The position numbers and the translations under genes were made by a program. Positions 29,399 through 39,446 of a DNA stretch of 64,000 nucleotides are shown here, in pieces. The stretch covers positions 5,830,109 to 5,894,108 of the forward strand of contig JAJEKV010000004.1 in the NCBI GenBank assembly GCA_021234155.1, in the 5' to 3' direction. The notes under the pieces are model-generated. The model searched no databases, was not told where the DNA came from, and saw only the letters and a program-made list of their open reading frames with translations. Position 1 is the stretch's first letter. The number at the start of each line of letters is the position of its first letter. The DNA comes from Isoetes taiwanensis. Its lineage: Eukaryota > Streptophyta > Lycopodiopsida > Isoetales > Isoetaceae.

Positions 29399-32284
29399 CT
29401 ATTCAAACAAACTCATACAAATATGTTGTTGCCAATATCTTTTTAGATGTAATATGTTTATAGGGTTCATGAGCTGCTGTCTTGTTGTGATATCTTCTAG
29501 GAAGTAAGAGTTTGTACCTGCTTGTCCACAGATTTTGTATGGCCCTTCCCATAAACAGTCAAATTTACCTGCTGTGTTTTCCTTTGCCTTGTCCCATTTG
29601 AGAACTAGTTCCCCTTCTTTGAAACTTCCTTGCAATTTGTGAATGGCTTTGAATGCTGCTGCATCTTTTGCCTTCTTCAGCAAGATGGCATTCTCTGCTT
29701 CAAATCTCTCTTCTTCTAGATGGAGCAACCTATCAAACCTATCTTTGTATGCTTCCTCCATCTGCATTTGAATCTTTAGAGCTAACCTTAAGGAAGGCAA
29801 CTCTAGTTCCACTGGAACAACAGCCTCAACACCATAGACAAGAGCAAAAGGAGTATGATTAGTAGCATTTTTAATTGTAGTTCTATATGCCCAAAGTGCA
29901 TCATGTAATTTAAGGTGCCAATCCTTTTTATGTACCTCTATTGTCTTCTTGAGAATACCTTTTAGAACTTTGTTGGTGGATTCAGCTTGGCCATTGCCCT
30001 GAGGGTAGTATGCTGAGCTTTTCACATGCTTTACTTTCAAGGTTTTTAGGAGGTTGCTGATCACATCATTTATGAACTGTGTGCCTCTGTCAGAAACTAT
30101 TTTCAGAGGAATACCAAATCTTGTGCAAATGTTTTCATGGAGGAACCTAGCAGTTGTTAAAGCATTTGCTTGTCTTAATGGGACAGCTTCTGCCCATTTG
30201 GTGAAAAAATCTGTTGCCACTAGTATGTATTCATGCTGAGAGGGAGAATTTGGATGTATAGGCCCTATGAAGTCTAGTCCCCAAGTTTGGAATGGACCTG
30301 GAGACGTGATGCTAGTCAAGGCAGCAGGCTGAAGAATTCTTTTTCCATGTATCTGGCATTTATGGCATCTCCTGATAGTCTCATAACAATCTTTAAACAA
30401 GCTGGGCCAGTAATATCCAGACCTAAGTATCTTCTTTGCAGTTGTATCAGCCGCATAATGGCCTCCACAAATTCCTTCATGGCAAGCTTCTAGAATCAAC
30501 TCAGCTTCTGACCTATCAACACACCTTAGTAGAACACCAGATTGATCAATCTTACATAATACCTCTCCAATCATTCTGTATGTTTTTGCTTTTTCTTTGA
30601 ATCTTCTCAACTGACTGCTTGTAAAGTTTTCTGGTGCCTCTTCATGTTTGAGAAACTTGATGATTTCATCCTGCCAGTCCTCTTGCATCTTACTAGATAG
30701 CACAAGGTTAGTAGCAATGTCACACACTTCATCAGTACTTAAACCATTAAAATCCTCAAACTCAAACACCTTATTGGTCAAATAATCACTAGGACTCTTA
30801 ATTGTTTTGACAGTGCTAACCTTTAAATTGTAATCCTGTATCTTGCATGCCCATCTACATAATTTAGCCTTACTCTGAGTTTTCTGGAACAACATGGGAA
30901 TAGGATTTTGATGTATCATTACTTTCACCTCATTGTGTTGAACTATATGACCAAGCCTTTGCAGAAAAAACATTATTCCAGCTGCACTTTTTTCCATCCT
31001 AGGGTATCTGTTCTCAGCATCAGACCAAATTTTGCTGGCAAAAGATATTATCCCATGTTTCTGCATGAGTGCTATGCCTACAGCTTTGCTAGTGACACTG
31101 ATATATGCCTGGAATGGTTGAGCAAAGTCTGGTGGTTTCAAAATATCTGATTGGCATATGGAAGTTATCAACAGGTCAAATGCAGCTTGGCATTCATCTG
31201 TCCATTCTATTGCAATAAATCTGCTCTCACTCTTATTATATTTGCCAACACGTGTCAGAGCTGCCAAAGGACTTATGATGTGTGAAAAGTTAGGCACATA
31301 CATTCTCAAAAAACTTGTCAAGCCCATGAAACTCTTCACCTGTTTTAGGGTTTTAGGTGGAGCTAATTTCTTCAAAGCCTCCATTTTTCCTTCAGATACT
31401 TTGATCCCTTGAGTAGATACCTCATGACCTAGCAATTCGCCTTTAGAACAGAGAAATACACACTTATTTGGATTCAAACACACTCCACCATTCCTGCACA
31501 ACTCCATTGTCATTGTCAGCAACTCCATGTGTTTGGTTAGAGAAGTTCCCAGGCATAGATCATCCAAGAAAACTCTAAAGTTTGACATAGGCATGCTTTG
31601 AAATATTTTATCCATTGCTCTTTGAAAGGTAGCAGATGCATTCATCAAGCCAAATGGCATTTTCATCATGGCAAAAGTACCCCAAGGGGTTATGAAAGAG
31701 GTCTTAGCTTGATCTGCCTCTTTTATCTTGATTTGATTGAAACCTGAAAATCCATCTAGAAAAGAGTATATTTCTTTCCATGCAGTTGCATGTAACACTT
31801 CTTCTAGAAATGGTAATGGATAACAATCTTTAATAGTGGCCTTGTTTAGATCCCTGTAATCTATACAAATCCTAATGCTCTTATTCTTCTTTTCTACTGG
31901 AACAATGCAAGACAGCCAGTCAGGATTTGTTATCTCTTTAATAACCTCAGCTTCTTTCATCTTCAATAATTCCTCTCTGATCAAGGTAAACAGTGATGCA
32001 TTTATTCTTCTGAGTTTTTGCATTACAGGTTTAGCATTTTCTTTTATCTTTATTTCAAATTCACAGATATCAGTCCTCACTCCTACTAATTCTGTATAAT
32101 CCCAGGCAAATACATCTTTCCAGTTCTCAAAGAAAATTTTTAAGGAAGCCTCATCTTTGCTATCAAAAAGATCTCCAAGGAAAAGTGTTCTTACCTGTCC
32201 ATTTTTGTTGATGGTTAACTCTTTTACCTCTTTCTCTCTGCTTTGTGCATCTATCACCGAGAATAGGATAAAGTTGTGTTGCAT
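29399..32284 (-). CDS. B2 pol: reverse transcriptase, degenerate RNase H, integrase
   Basis: A 961-codon open frame. RT: ICIDYRDLNKATIKDCYPLP (about residues 139-158), PFGLMNASATF and the active site FLDD (239-242). The RNase H at about 388-470 lacks its catalytic residues: AYISVTSKAVGIAL where TDAS is expected, RMEKSAAG where Glu is expected, MIHQNP where TDH is expected. Integrase: H602, H609, C640 and C643 of the zinc domain; D671 (GLDFIG), D732 (SDRG) and E768 (QAEST); a C-terminal LWEGPY motif and the ending HLKRYWQQHICMSLFE. The first codons up to about residue 12 may be frame-shifted sequence; homology begins near residue 13. There is no chromodomain. This is the best coding copy of the A-C group. 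Confidence 0.95.
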   Translation of the reverse strand: MQHNFILFSVIDAQSREKEVKELTINKNGQVRTLFLGDLFDSKDEASLKIFFENWKDVFAWDYTELVGVRTDICEFEIKIKENAKPVMQKLRRINASLFTLIREELLKMKEAEVIKEITNPDWLSCIVPVEKKNKSIRICIDYRDLNKATIKDCYPLPFLEEVLHATAWKEIYSFLDGFSGFNQIKIKEADQAKTSFITPWGTFAMMKMPFGLMNASATFQRAMDKIFQSMPMSNFRVFLDDLCLGTSLTKHMELLTMTMELCRNGGVCLNPNKCVFLCSKGELLGHEVSTQGIKVSEGKMEALKKLAPPKTLKQVKSFMGLTSFLRMYVPNFSHIISPLAALTRVGKYNKSESRFIAIEWTDECQAAFDLLITSICQSDILKPPDFAQPFQAYISVTSKAVGIALMQKHGIISFASKIWSDAENRYPRMEKSAAGIMFFLQRLGHIVQHNEVKVMIHQNPIPMLFQKTQSKAKLCRWACKIQDYNLKVSTVKTIKSPSDYLTNKVFEFEDFNGLSTDEVCDIATNLVLSSKMQEDWQDEIIKFLKHEEAPENFTSSQLRRFKEKAKTYRMIGEVLCKIDQSGVLLRCVDRSEAELILEACHEGICGGHYAADTTAKKILRSGYYWPSLFKDCYETIRRCHKCQIHGKRILQPAALTSITSPGPFQTWGLDFIGPIHPNSPSQHEYILVATDFFTKWAEAVPLRQANALTTARFLHENICTRFGIPLKIVSDRGTQFINDVISNLLKTLKVKHVKSSAYYPQGNGQAESTNKVLKGILKKTIEVHKKDWHLKLHDALWAYRTTIKNATNHTPFALVYGVEAVVPVELELPSLRLALKIQMQMEEAYKDRFDRLLHLEEERFEAENAILLKKAKDAAAFKAIHKLQGSFKEGELVLKWDKAKENTAGKFDCLWEGPYKICGQAGTNSYFLEDITTRQQLMNPINILHLKRYWQQHICMSLFE

Positions 32285-32740
32285 CTTCTTTGTTCAATTC
32301 ATCTTCATTTATAGCTCCCTCAGCCAAATAGTCAAGGAGCACGGTTCTGCAAAGTGCATCTGCTTCACAATTCTCCTCCCTAGGTATATGTTTGATCTCC
32401 CAAGCCTTGAACTTGCTTAGAAGTTGCGGTACCCTTTCTTTGAGCTCGACACATGTCTTGGTTTTGGTGCAGGTATTCTCCGGTGACTTTGTCACATATC
32501 AATTGAGAATCACCAAAGATAGATCGTCGGTCAAACCTAAAGCCAAAGATTCTTCTAAGCCAGCTATGAGTGCCTTATATTCGGCCATATTTGAAGTGAT
32601 TCCTTCATGCACTCGCCAACTTTGGATAAGAGTTTATTGTACGATTTCGATCACAAATTGCGAGAAGATGCTATATTCAATTTGATTGAAATTCCACCAT
32701 CAAACCACAAAGACACCTTTATTGAGATTTGCTTCCATGC
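32163..32740 (-). pseudogene. B2 extra RNase H (damaged)
   Basis: The start (WFDGGIS near 32690-32705) and end (KAWEIKHIPREENCEADALCR, about 32330-32400) are clear, with GDSQL near 32505. The middle is shifted several times (32490-32740), with CG-containing scrambles absent from A and C. It lies between protease and RT, as in the other families. Confidence 0.8.
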
Positions 32741-32745
32741 CAAGG

Positions 32746-33486
32746 TCACCTAAACAGGTAGGTATGATTTCTATTGGTTTGCAAACGAAAATGAGCATTT
32801 TTAACACACTGCTCATCTTCAATCAACATGTCTTGTTCTATAAAGTTGTACAGATTAGCATCACCTGTTTTGTTGTATAGAGTTACAGTTCTTGCTCCAT
32901 TTGAAATGGTACACTGCCCTTTGGACCAGACAGGTCTAGCATCTACAGTGGATAACCATCTCCTTCCCAACAACAAGTCATATATGTCAGTCACATCACA
33001 ATTATCTTCAAAAGCCACAACTATGAAACTGGCCTCAACAATTATACCTTCCATTTCTATTGGCACCTTTGTCACTAGTCCTATGGGTTTTATCTTAGCA
33101 TTGGAGAATGACCTTAATATGACAGGTGATGGTTGAGTGACAGCAAGACCACATTTCTTCATTACATGCTGAGGCATGACATTTAGTGGAGAGCCTCCAT
33201 CTAGCAAGACCCTAAATAAATGCAAGTTACCTAAACTAGCTGAGCAAGTGAAGGCACCTGGATCTTTTTCTTCTTGAGTTAATATAACCTTCTCTGTCTC
33301 ATGCACATCAGCAAATGAAATTTGTTCAACATTATTAGACCTCAATATTTTCTCTCTATAGCTAGGTGCAATTCTGAGAAGCGTGAGGAGATCTATGCTT
33401 ACTTTAGAACTTTTTAGGATCATATCTAGCTCATCTAACTCTTTGTCCTTTTTATTAAACTTCTCAAAAGGAGGTGGAGCTATCAC
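32746..33486 (-). CDS. B2 protease
   Basis: An upstream linker (KVSIDLLTLLRIAPSYREKIL), then the active site LFRVLLDGGSPLNVMPQHVM and the C-terminal half DIYDLLLGRRWLSTVDARPVW. It ends in a short tail before the extra RNase H. It is near-identical to B1 up to the B1 breakpoint. The frame breaks at 33505, where GACGGGG replaces the GACAGG of B1. Confidence 0.9.
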   Translation of the reverse strand: MIAPPPFEKFNKKDKELDELDMILKSSKVSIDLLTLLRIAPSYREKILRSNNVEQISFADVHETEKVILTQEEKDPGAFTCSASLGNLHLFRVLLDGGSPLNVMPQHVMKKCGLAVTQPSPVILRSFSNAKIKPIGLVTKVPIEMEGIIVEASFIVVAFEDNCDVTDIYDLLLGRRWLSTVDARPVWSKGQCTISNGARTVTLYNKTGDANLYNFIEQDMLIEDEQCVKNAHFRLQTNRNHTYLFR

Positions 33487-33757
33487 CTGAACTTCTTTGT
33501 TGACGGGGAATATTCTTGCTCATACCTTTATCTGCAGGTGTTCCACTTTCCACAATTTTTCTTGTTTGCACCACCATGATCTCTTCCTGCTCCTCATATT
33601 CCTCTACAAACCTAATGGCAGATGTTCCCTCCAATTTCTTGCCTTTGTCCTGCTTGTCAAAGTATTCTTTAACAAAACATTTGTCCTCAAGATGACCTAT
33701 TTCCTTGCAGAAATTGCACACAGGGCAGATCTTTCCAAAAATGACCTTTCTTACCAC
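33464..33757 (-). CDS. B2 nucleocapsid, second knuckle and linker
   Basis: CPVCNFCKEIGHLEDKC, then VKEYFDKQDKGKKLEG and EEQEEIMVVQTRK. It is separated from the first knuckle by an extra base in a homopolymer and by ACTGTGG replacing ACAGGG near 33770. Confidence 0.85.
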   Translation of the reverse strand: MVRKVIFGKICPVCNFCKEIGHLEDKCFVKEYFDKQDKGKKLEGTSAIRFVEEYEEQEEIMVVQTRKIVESGTPADKGMSKNIPRQQRSSGDSSTSF

Positions 33758-34692
33758 ATTTCAAGCATGCCACAGTAATAGCAAATATCGGAAGGATAAG
33801 TATCTTTGAAACAATGTGCACAAGGAGGATAAGTTTTTTTGCTGTTCTTCAACTCCAAAAGTTGTTTGGTCAGCTCTGCAATGGTCTCAGACATTTTGGC
33901 CATCTCACTCTTGGATTCACTGATTTTGGGTGTAGCTTCTTCATCTTTGGATTTTTCTTTCTTTTTTTTTGCTTTGCATATCTGAGGCACATGCTCATAC
34001 TCCTGCTCATAATCTGGATAAAAAGGGTCAGCACAATGGTTTACATGATTATCAGGTAAAAAAGACATATCATTAGAGATTTTAGTTGCCTTTTCAAAAG
34101 CCTTGTGTATGGTATCAAAACCTTCCTGATTTTGAATCTTTAGCATCTTTCTGTGCACCTTAGGCCTTGGTGACAGTCCTTTAATGAAAGCAGCCACGAA
34201 ATAGAGTGTGGGAGTAGGTACCTGACTCTTTTGGCATTTTCTCAAGTATGCACTAAACCTTTCCACATAGTGGTTGATACTTTCACCTGCCCTTATGCAA
34301 AAAGTTTGTAGCTCATTTGCTAACTCTTGAGGGGCAGATAGTTTGCCAAACCTAGCCAAAAATTGCTGCACAAGACTCTCATATGTATCAGTACCCATAA
34401 CTGAGGTCACATGCTCACACCAAGCATATGCCTCATCAGATTTCATGCATCTCTTAAACTCAGAGAATCTACAGCCCTTTTTACAACCATAATCTCTATA
34501 ATATTCATCAAATACTTTCAGAAAATGGTTAGCATTCATAGTTGGTTCAAATATGGGTGGAGTAATGGGCAAACTTAGCTCAAAATACTGTGGGATTGCA
34601 CAATTTGGCTGCACCACAGTTGCAACAGGTACTCCTTGTGGTTCCAATGATTCTGGGGCTTCTTGTTGTTCATTTCTTCCTCTAGGAGCCAT
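33751..34692 (-). CDS. gag: B2 gag capsid and first knuckle
   Basis: It starts at MAPRGRNEQQ (ATG 34690-34692) and carries the same capsid blocks as B1 (NHFLKVFDEYYRDYG, RAGESINHYVERFSAYLRKC). The C-terminal part has PKISESKSEMAKMSETIAEL and the knuckle start CAHCFKDTYPSDIC. The open frame also runs upstream through the primer site, which is unlikely to be translated. Confidence 0.9.
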   Translation of the reverse strand: MAPRGRNEQQEAPESLEPQGVPVATVVQPNCAIPQYFELSLPITPPIFEPTMNANHFLKVFDEYYRDYGCKKGCRFSEFKRCMKSDEAYAWCEHVTSVMGTDTYESLVQQFLARFGKLSAPQELANELQTFCIRAGESINHYVERFSAYLRKCQKSQVPTPTLYFVAAFIKGLSPRPKVHRKMLKIQNQEGFDTIHKAFEKATKISNDMSFLPDNHVNHCADPFYPDYEQEYEHVPQICKAKKKKEKSKDEEATPKISESKSEMAKMSETIAELTKQLLELKNSKKTYPPCAHCFKDTYPSDICYYCGMLEMW

Positions 34693-34716
34693 GAGTTCTT
34701 CGAAAACCAGGTGGAA

Positions 34717-34734
34717 ATCTCGGTAGGACCTCCA
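34717..34734 (-). other. B2 primer-binding site (tRNA-Gln-like)
   Basis: Identical to the B1 site, three bases from the LTR end. Confidence 0.75.
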
Positions 34735-34737
34735 AAA

Positions 34738-37176
34738 TGTTGATGGCAAACCTGGCTAAACCACCAACCTCAGGTCAAAGAAGTAATAATCTTGGTCTAG
34801 GACCTCCAGATCACTTGAGGTGATCACTCTGTGCTGGAATATCTGTGTTTTAGACCTCCGAGAAAAACAAGATTTCACTAGTTTCCCTAAAGCCAAAAAA
34901 GCTAGTCTTGTTCTAACAGGCACAGAAACCAATGCACTCGACATTTTGAACCCAAGTAAGCATAGCATGATACAATGATATGTGAAAAAAGTGTTGTAGA
35001 AAGTCTATGCAAAGAATCTCCACAGTTGGTGAGGAATATTGATTCTTGACTAAGTCAGAAACTAGTCAATGGACTGGACAGTGCACTAAATTTTGCCAAA
35101 TGAAAACGATGATGAATTTTTGATCCAACTAAATTTTGACAGTGAACACGGGACCTGCACAATAAGTGCATGCTATTTTCAAGGTCAAAAATTCAGTGTG
35201 TGATTTAAAAAACATGTCTAAGCATCTTCTATAGAAAGAATGAGACAGACTTTGAAACATTAGGAGATTGATCTTTCCCCCCCTTTTCTTTTACTTTTTT
35301 AACTTTTCCTTTCCCAAACGATTGTACTAAATGCAACTAGAGCCTCGGATGCAACCAGATACAGATATGTAGTTTTTTTCTTTTTATTTTTCAAGTTAAT
35401 TCAGATGCAAATTTTACAAATGACATTTTCCAAGGTCAGATTTTCATTCAACTGGAATCAGAGTCATCACATTTGATATCATGTTAATGATCAAGATGAT
35501 CAATCAACAGGACATCTCTAAAAACACACAAATCATGAATTTTTTGGATACAAATTGATCATAATATGCCTCAGGACTGATTTCTTAAGGCAGGAGGATC
35601 TCTCAGCATCAATTCCGACTTCACTCTTCAGGTACTTCGTCTTCGAATCGCGCAAAAGCCCACCAATTTCTCTGTTGAACAAATCCCCTTTTTAAAAATC
35701 TCTGTTTCCGGCCGGATCTTGGCAAATTCAGAGTCTTGGCTATGATTCTGGTCGGTTTAGGTGTTTCTTTGTGTGCAGCAGGACAAAATGGTTAGCCAAT
35801 GCAATGATTGCTTAGTTCGATCGAAGAAAAAAACAGGTTCTTGGCAAGTTAGATTTTAGGGTTCGGAGTTTTTCTCAAGAACAATTATCCCACAGGCAGG
35901 AATGAAAAAGTCGGCCAAGGTATAAATAGAGATCCATTTTCCTGTTTATTGATTACGTGGTCTCCTCCCACGCCAAGCTCGGCTCGTGTTTCGACTTGGC
36001 ATGCCAGGGGGGACGCCACTTGGCAGAGGATGAGAGGGTAGATAGATGGGGGAGTAGATGTAGGTAGGTTTTACTATTTTTTTAAATGAGGCACGTTTCC
36101 CAAGGAAGTCATTTAGAAGGTCAATATAAACTCTTTTTTCAAAAATGTTTGTGCCACGTGGCATGATTTCATGAGGACTACCAGGTGGTATCATCAAATT
36201 TTCAAATGCAATACTTTGATTTTTTTTGTGGGAAAAATAAATGGAGTGAGTAGGCATGGGACTTGGTGAGGTGGCAAAAATGATGATGATGTGGCCCTTA
36301 AGGGTTGGTAACCATCTTTTCCCTTAGTCAAAATGATTTTTGGCAATAGGTTTAGAATGAGGTGGCAAGGAGGAAGAACAAGGCTAATAGGCTCATTTTC
36401 CAAGCATTTCAATCTTATGGTTGACCAACTTTTTGGGTTTGGTCAAAACTTGCCTAGTCATCATTTGATGATGTAAGGTGATGTGATGATGTAGAATGAT
36501 GTAATGATGTTGAGTGATGTAATGGTGTGGAGTGATGTGATGATGTGGACACTTGTTGCTTAGGTGGCAACTTGGTGGATGACATATGGAAGTGGCAGTT
36601 GATGAGTGGACCAAAGTGGCTTTGTAGGTGATGACATGTGTATCTAGTCATCATGCCATGTCACTTAGAGGTGGTGACTAGGCAAACTCGTGTTTAGCTT
36701 TTCCTTCCCTTTTTTGTATTTTGGCTAGCATAAAATGCTTTTTGGCTTTAGCCACTTGGTGTGAAGTGTGTGATAATGGAATGGTGTGATGAAAAATGAT
36801 GATATAAAACTTGATGCTTAGGCAATCTTTTGGTGTAACAACTTTTTGAAAATGTGCCTTAGGTAGTGGTAGGTCAACTATGGAACAAAAGGCTATGTGT
36901 GAGATGCATAATGGTATAGGGTGATGGTATGTTGGAAATGAGGTAGATGTGAGGGAGTGGAATAGAAATGACAACATGAAGGAGAAAAGATACCACTTCA
37001 TAGCTTGCAAACTTCATAGGGGTCTTCCAAACTTCTAGATGCTTAGATCCTCTCAATGTGTGACCTTGATTCCAGTTCAATGTCTTCACTTGGTTCTTCA
37101 ACATAGTATCTTCCTTTTTCCTGCAACATGAATAAGATTTGATGGCACCTTGCCATGTTGCCATAGCAGGGCAACA
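34738..37176 (-). repeat. B2 5-prime LTR, 2439 bp
   Basis: Same length as the B1 LTR and nearly identical to it. TG...CA ends. Subrepeats are at 36463-36550. Confidence 0.95.
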
Positions 37177-37181
37177 AGGCA
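37177..37181. repeat. Right target-site duplication of B2 (AGGCA)
   Basis: Pairs with 26052-26056. Confidence 0.95.
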
Positions 37182-38171
37182 CCAATTGTACGCCAAGTTG
37201 TCGAAGTGTCACTTCGCAACGGAGAAGGTGAAATACCTTGGTCATGTGATCTCAGCAGAAGGAATCTCGACAGATCCTGCCAAGATTGAAGCCGTCATTG
37301 AGTGGCCGGCGCCGAAGAATGTGCATGAAGTCAGAAGCTTTCTCGGCCTAGCAGGATACTACAGGAAGTTCGTGAAGAACTTTGCTAAGATAGCGACCCC
37401 GTTAACAGACTTGACGAGGGCGGAGAAAGTGAAAGATTGGGCAGAGCATTGGCACAAGAAAGCCCAAGCAGGTTTGAATTGTTGAAGGAAGCTTTAACAA
37501 CCGCCCCAGTCTTAACCATGCCGGACCCGGAGAAAGACAAGCTTGTAGCGACAGACGCGAGTAAGATAGCTACAGGTGCAGTGCTCATGCAAGAAGAGCG
37601 TGTGGTAGCGTATGATTCCAGGAAGATGAACGACGCCGAAACGCGCTACCCCACCCACGATCAGGAATTGCTTGCGGTTGTCAGGGCACTAAGAATTTGG
37701 AGGCACTATCTTTTGGGAAGGAAGTTCCAGTTGGATACAGACCATCAGAGCCTCCAGTATGTATTCACGCAACCACACCTCAACCTGAGGCAGAGAAGGT
37801 GGATGGAGTTCCTTGAAGAGTATGACTTTGATATAGTCTACAAGCTAGGGAAGCTCAATGTGGTAGCGGATGCGCTTTCAAGGCATCCCTTGACAACTAG
37901 AGTGCATTGCAATGCAATTTCGACGCTCTCCAGCGACTTTGGTAAGAAGATTGAAGAATCCTTGCCAACGGATGTGGATTTCAAGGAAGTATGGGCAAGC
38001 CTCTCTAGGGAGGCTAGAACAGATAAGGAGCGGGAAGCCTTTAAGCATTATAAGAAGGAAGGCAACCTGTTATACCATAAGAACAAGTTGTGCGTACCCG
38101 AATCAACAGGTGTAAGGAAATTGATCCTCCATGACACGCTGTTGCCCAATAGCCGGCCATGCGATTCATGA
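37182..38171 (+). CDS. H reverse transcriptase C-terminus and RNase H
   Basis: It continues the RT directly: [40 protein letters not shown]. After a frame slip near 37445-37480 the RNase H is intact: [16 protein letters not shown] (first D), [15 protein letters not shown] (Glu), [12 protein letters not shown] (D) and [11 protein letters not shown] (D). This contrasts with the dead RNase H of A-C, and H has no extra RNase H. The frame continues into the integrase linker and breaks near 38150, at the zinc domain. Confidence 0.92.
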
Positions 38172-38800
38172 AAACATATTTCAAAGTCTTGCAGCAGCTA
38201 TTATTGGCCAGGAATGAAGAAGCAAGTAGCTCGCTACATTAAGGAATGCCAGCTATGTCAGCAGACAAAGGCGGAACAGCTCCGAATTCCAGGGGCCTTA
38301 GAGCCATTAGCGGTGCCAAATGCTAAGTGGGAGGTGATCAGCATGGATTTCATCACAGGGCTTCCAAGAACAGTAAGAGGAAAGGATGCCTTGATGGTAG
38401 TGGTCGACAAGTTGTCGAAAATGGCACATTTTGTGCCTTGCGGGGACCACGATATCTGCTATGGATACAACAAAGCTCTTCACCAAAGAGATATTCAGGC
38501 TTCATGGCATGCCAAGGGAGATTATCTCCCACCGGGGATCGAAGTTCATGAGTGCCTTCGGCAAGACCTCTCTTCTGACGATTCGGACCAAGTTATCCAT
38601 GAGCACGGCATATCATCCCGGTCCGGATGGCCAAAACGGAGGCGGACCAACGGGATTTTAGAGGACATGCTACGAAAACTATGTCCGGAATAAGCAAGGT
38701 ATGTGGGAAGAATTTATTCACTTGGTGGAGTTTGCATACAATAGCACCAAGCAGAATCATCCCAAATGTCGCCGTTTATGATCAATTACGGCTACCGTGC
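38172..38800 (+). pseudogene. H integrase zinc and catalytic domains (broken)
   Basis: Zinc domain remnant: KKQVARYIKECQLCQQTKAE. Core: WEVISMDFITGLPRTVRGKD (first D), then frame changes; in another frame FRLHGMPREIISHRGSKFMS, where the second D is replaced by H, and STAYHP, with the Glu region scrambled (GGTCCGGATGG for the expected CAGACGGATGG). LVEFAYNS-like sequence follows near 38725. The number of shifts over 600 bp is high, mostly around CAG-like contexts. Confidence 0.8.
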
Positions 38801-39444
38801 CTAACTCGGATACTTGGCACAATCCGGTGTCAAAAGTAGAGGTTTCGCGGCGGATGTTGGCCGACATCGCGGCGGCTTCGTGGAAGAAGTTCGAGGGTAT
38901 TTGCTAGCGCAGAAGAAGTCGACCGAAGAGCATCGTAGACAAGCATAGAAACGATAAGAGAGTTCAAAGTTGGAGATGATGTTTGGCTCAAGATCAAGGT
39001 GAAGCGGTGGCTTCGAGAATCGGGAATTGCAAGAAGCTTGCTCCAAGGTGGGCTGAACCTTTCAGGATAGTCAAGAGAGTAGGTAATCAATCCTACAAGC
39101 TAGACTTGCCAGCACACCTAAAGATTCATAAGGTCTTCCACGTGAGTTTGTTGAAGAAGCACACTCCAAATCCAGACGAAGTCTTGGACTCTCCAACGTT
39201 GTTGGAAATGACGGAGGAGCAGCTGGAAATAGTTCCAGAATTGATTCTTGATAAAGCTTTCAAGAAAACGAGGAGATCTGAGTTCCTCCAATATTTGGTC
39301 AAGTGGAAACACTTGCCAGTGGAAGACGCGACATGGGTACTTAAGAAAGAATTAGTAAAGCAGTACCCACAATTTATGGAGCAATGGGACGGCAAGGTCA
39401 TCTCCGAAGAAATCGGCTCAGGCATGTCGATTTGTGTAGATTAA
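38801..39444 (+). CDS. H integrase C-terminal region with chromodomain
   Basis: The best open part starts at 38983. It has ARWAEPFRIVKRVGNQSYKLDLP (GPY/F-type region), then LKIHKVFHVSLLKKH. A chromodomain follows at about 39235-39395: VPELILDKAFKKTRRSEF, QYLVKWKHLPVEDATWV and KQYPQFMEQW. The first aromatic-cage position is not an obvious aromatic residue, while W in VKWKH and W in ATWV are present, as in plant group-II chromodomains. Known chromodomains of this kind direct insertion to methylated-H3 chromatin. Element homology ends at about 39446 without the 3-prime LTR. Confidence 0.88.
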
Positions 39445-39446
39445 TC

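Larger units (their letters stand above)
26057..37176 (-). mobile_element. B2: complete family-B Tat-like element, 11.1 kb
   Basis: It has two LTRs (26057-28464 and 34738-37176), primer site, gag, protease, extra RNase H, RT, degenerate RNase H, integrase and a PPT hairpin, flanked by the AGGCA duplication. It is the only element in the window with both LTRs and both duplications intact. The pol part from RT to integrase is one open frame of 961 codons, suggesting recent activity. It is inserted in the RT gene of H. Confidence 0.96.
17525..39446 (+). mobile_element. H: chromodomain Ty3/Gypsy element carrying a histone H3-like gene (split by B2)
   Basis: The left end is the abrupt loss of A3 homology at TGTGACGTTCC. 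In order it carries a repeat-rich leader, the H3-like gene, an unknown gene, a primer-like site, gag, protease, RT, RNase H, integrase and chromodomain, all on the plus strand. B2 interrupts the RT at 26057-37176. No second LTR copy is present, because homology ends at 39446 next to family-C sequence. LTR limits are therefore undefined. GC and CpG content are clearly higher than in families A-C. It is not established whether the H3-like gene belongs to the retroelement or to an older host or viral segment. Confidence 0.75.
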
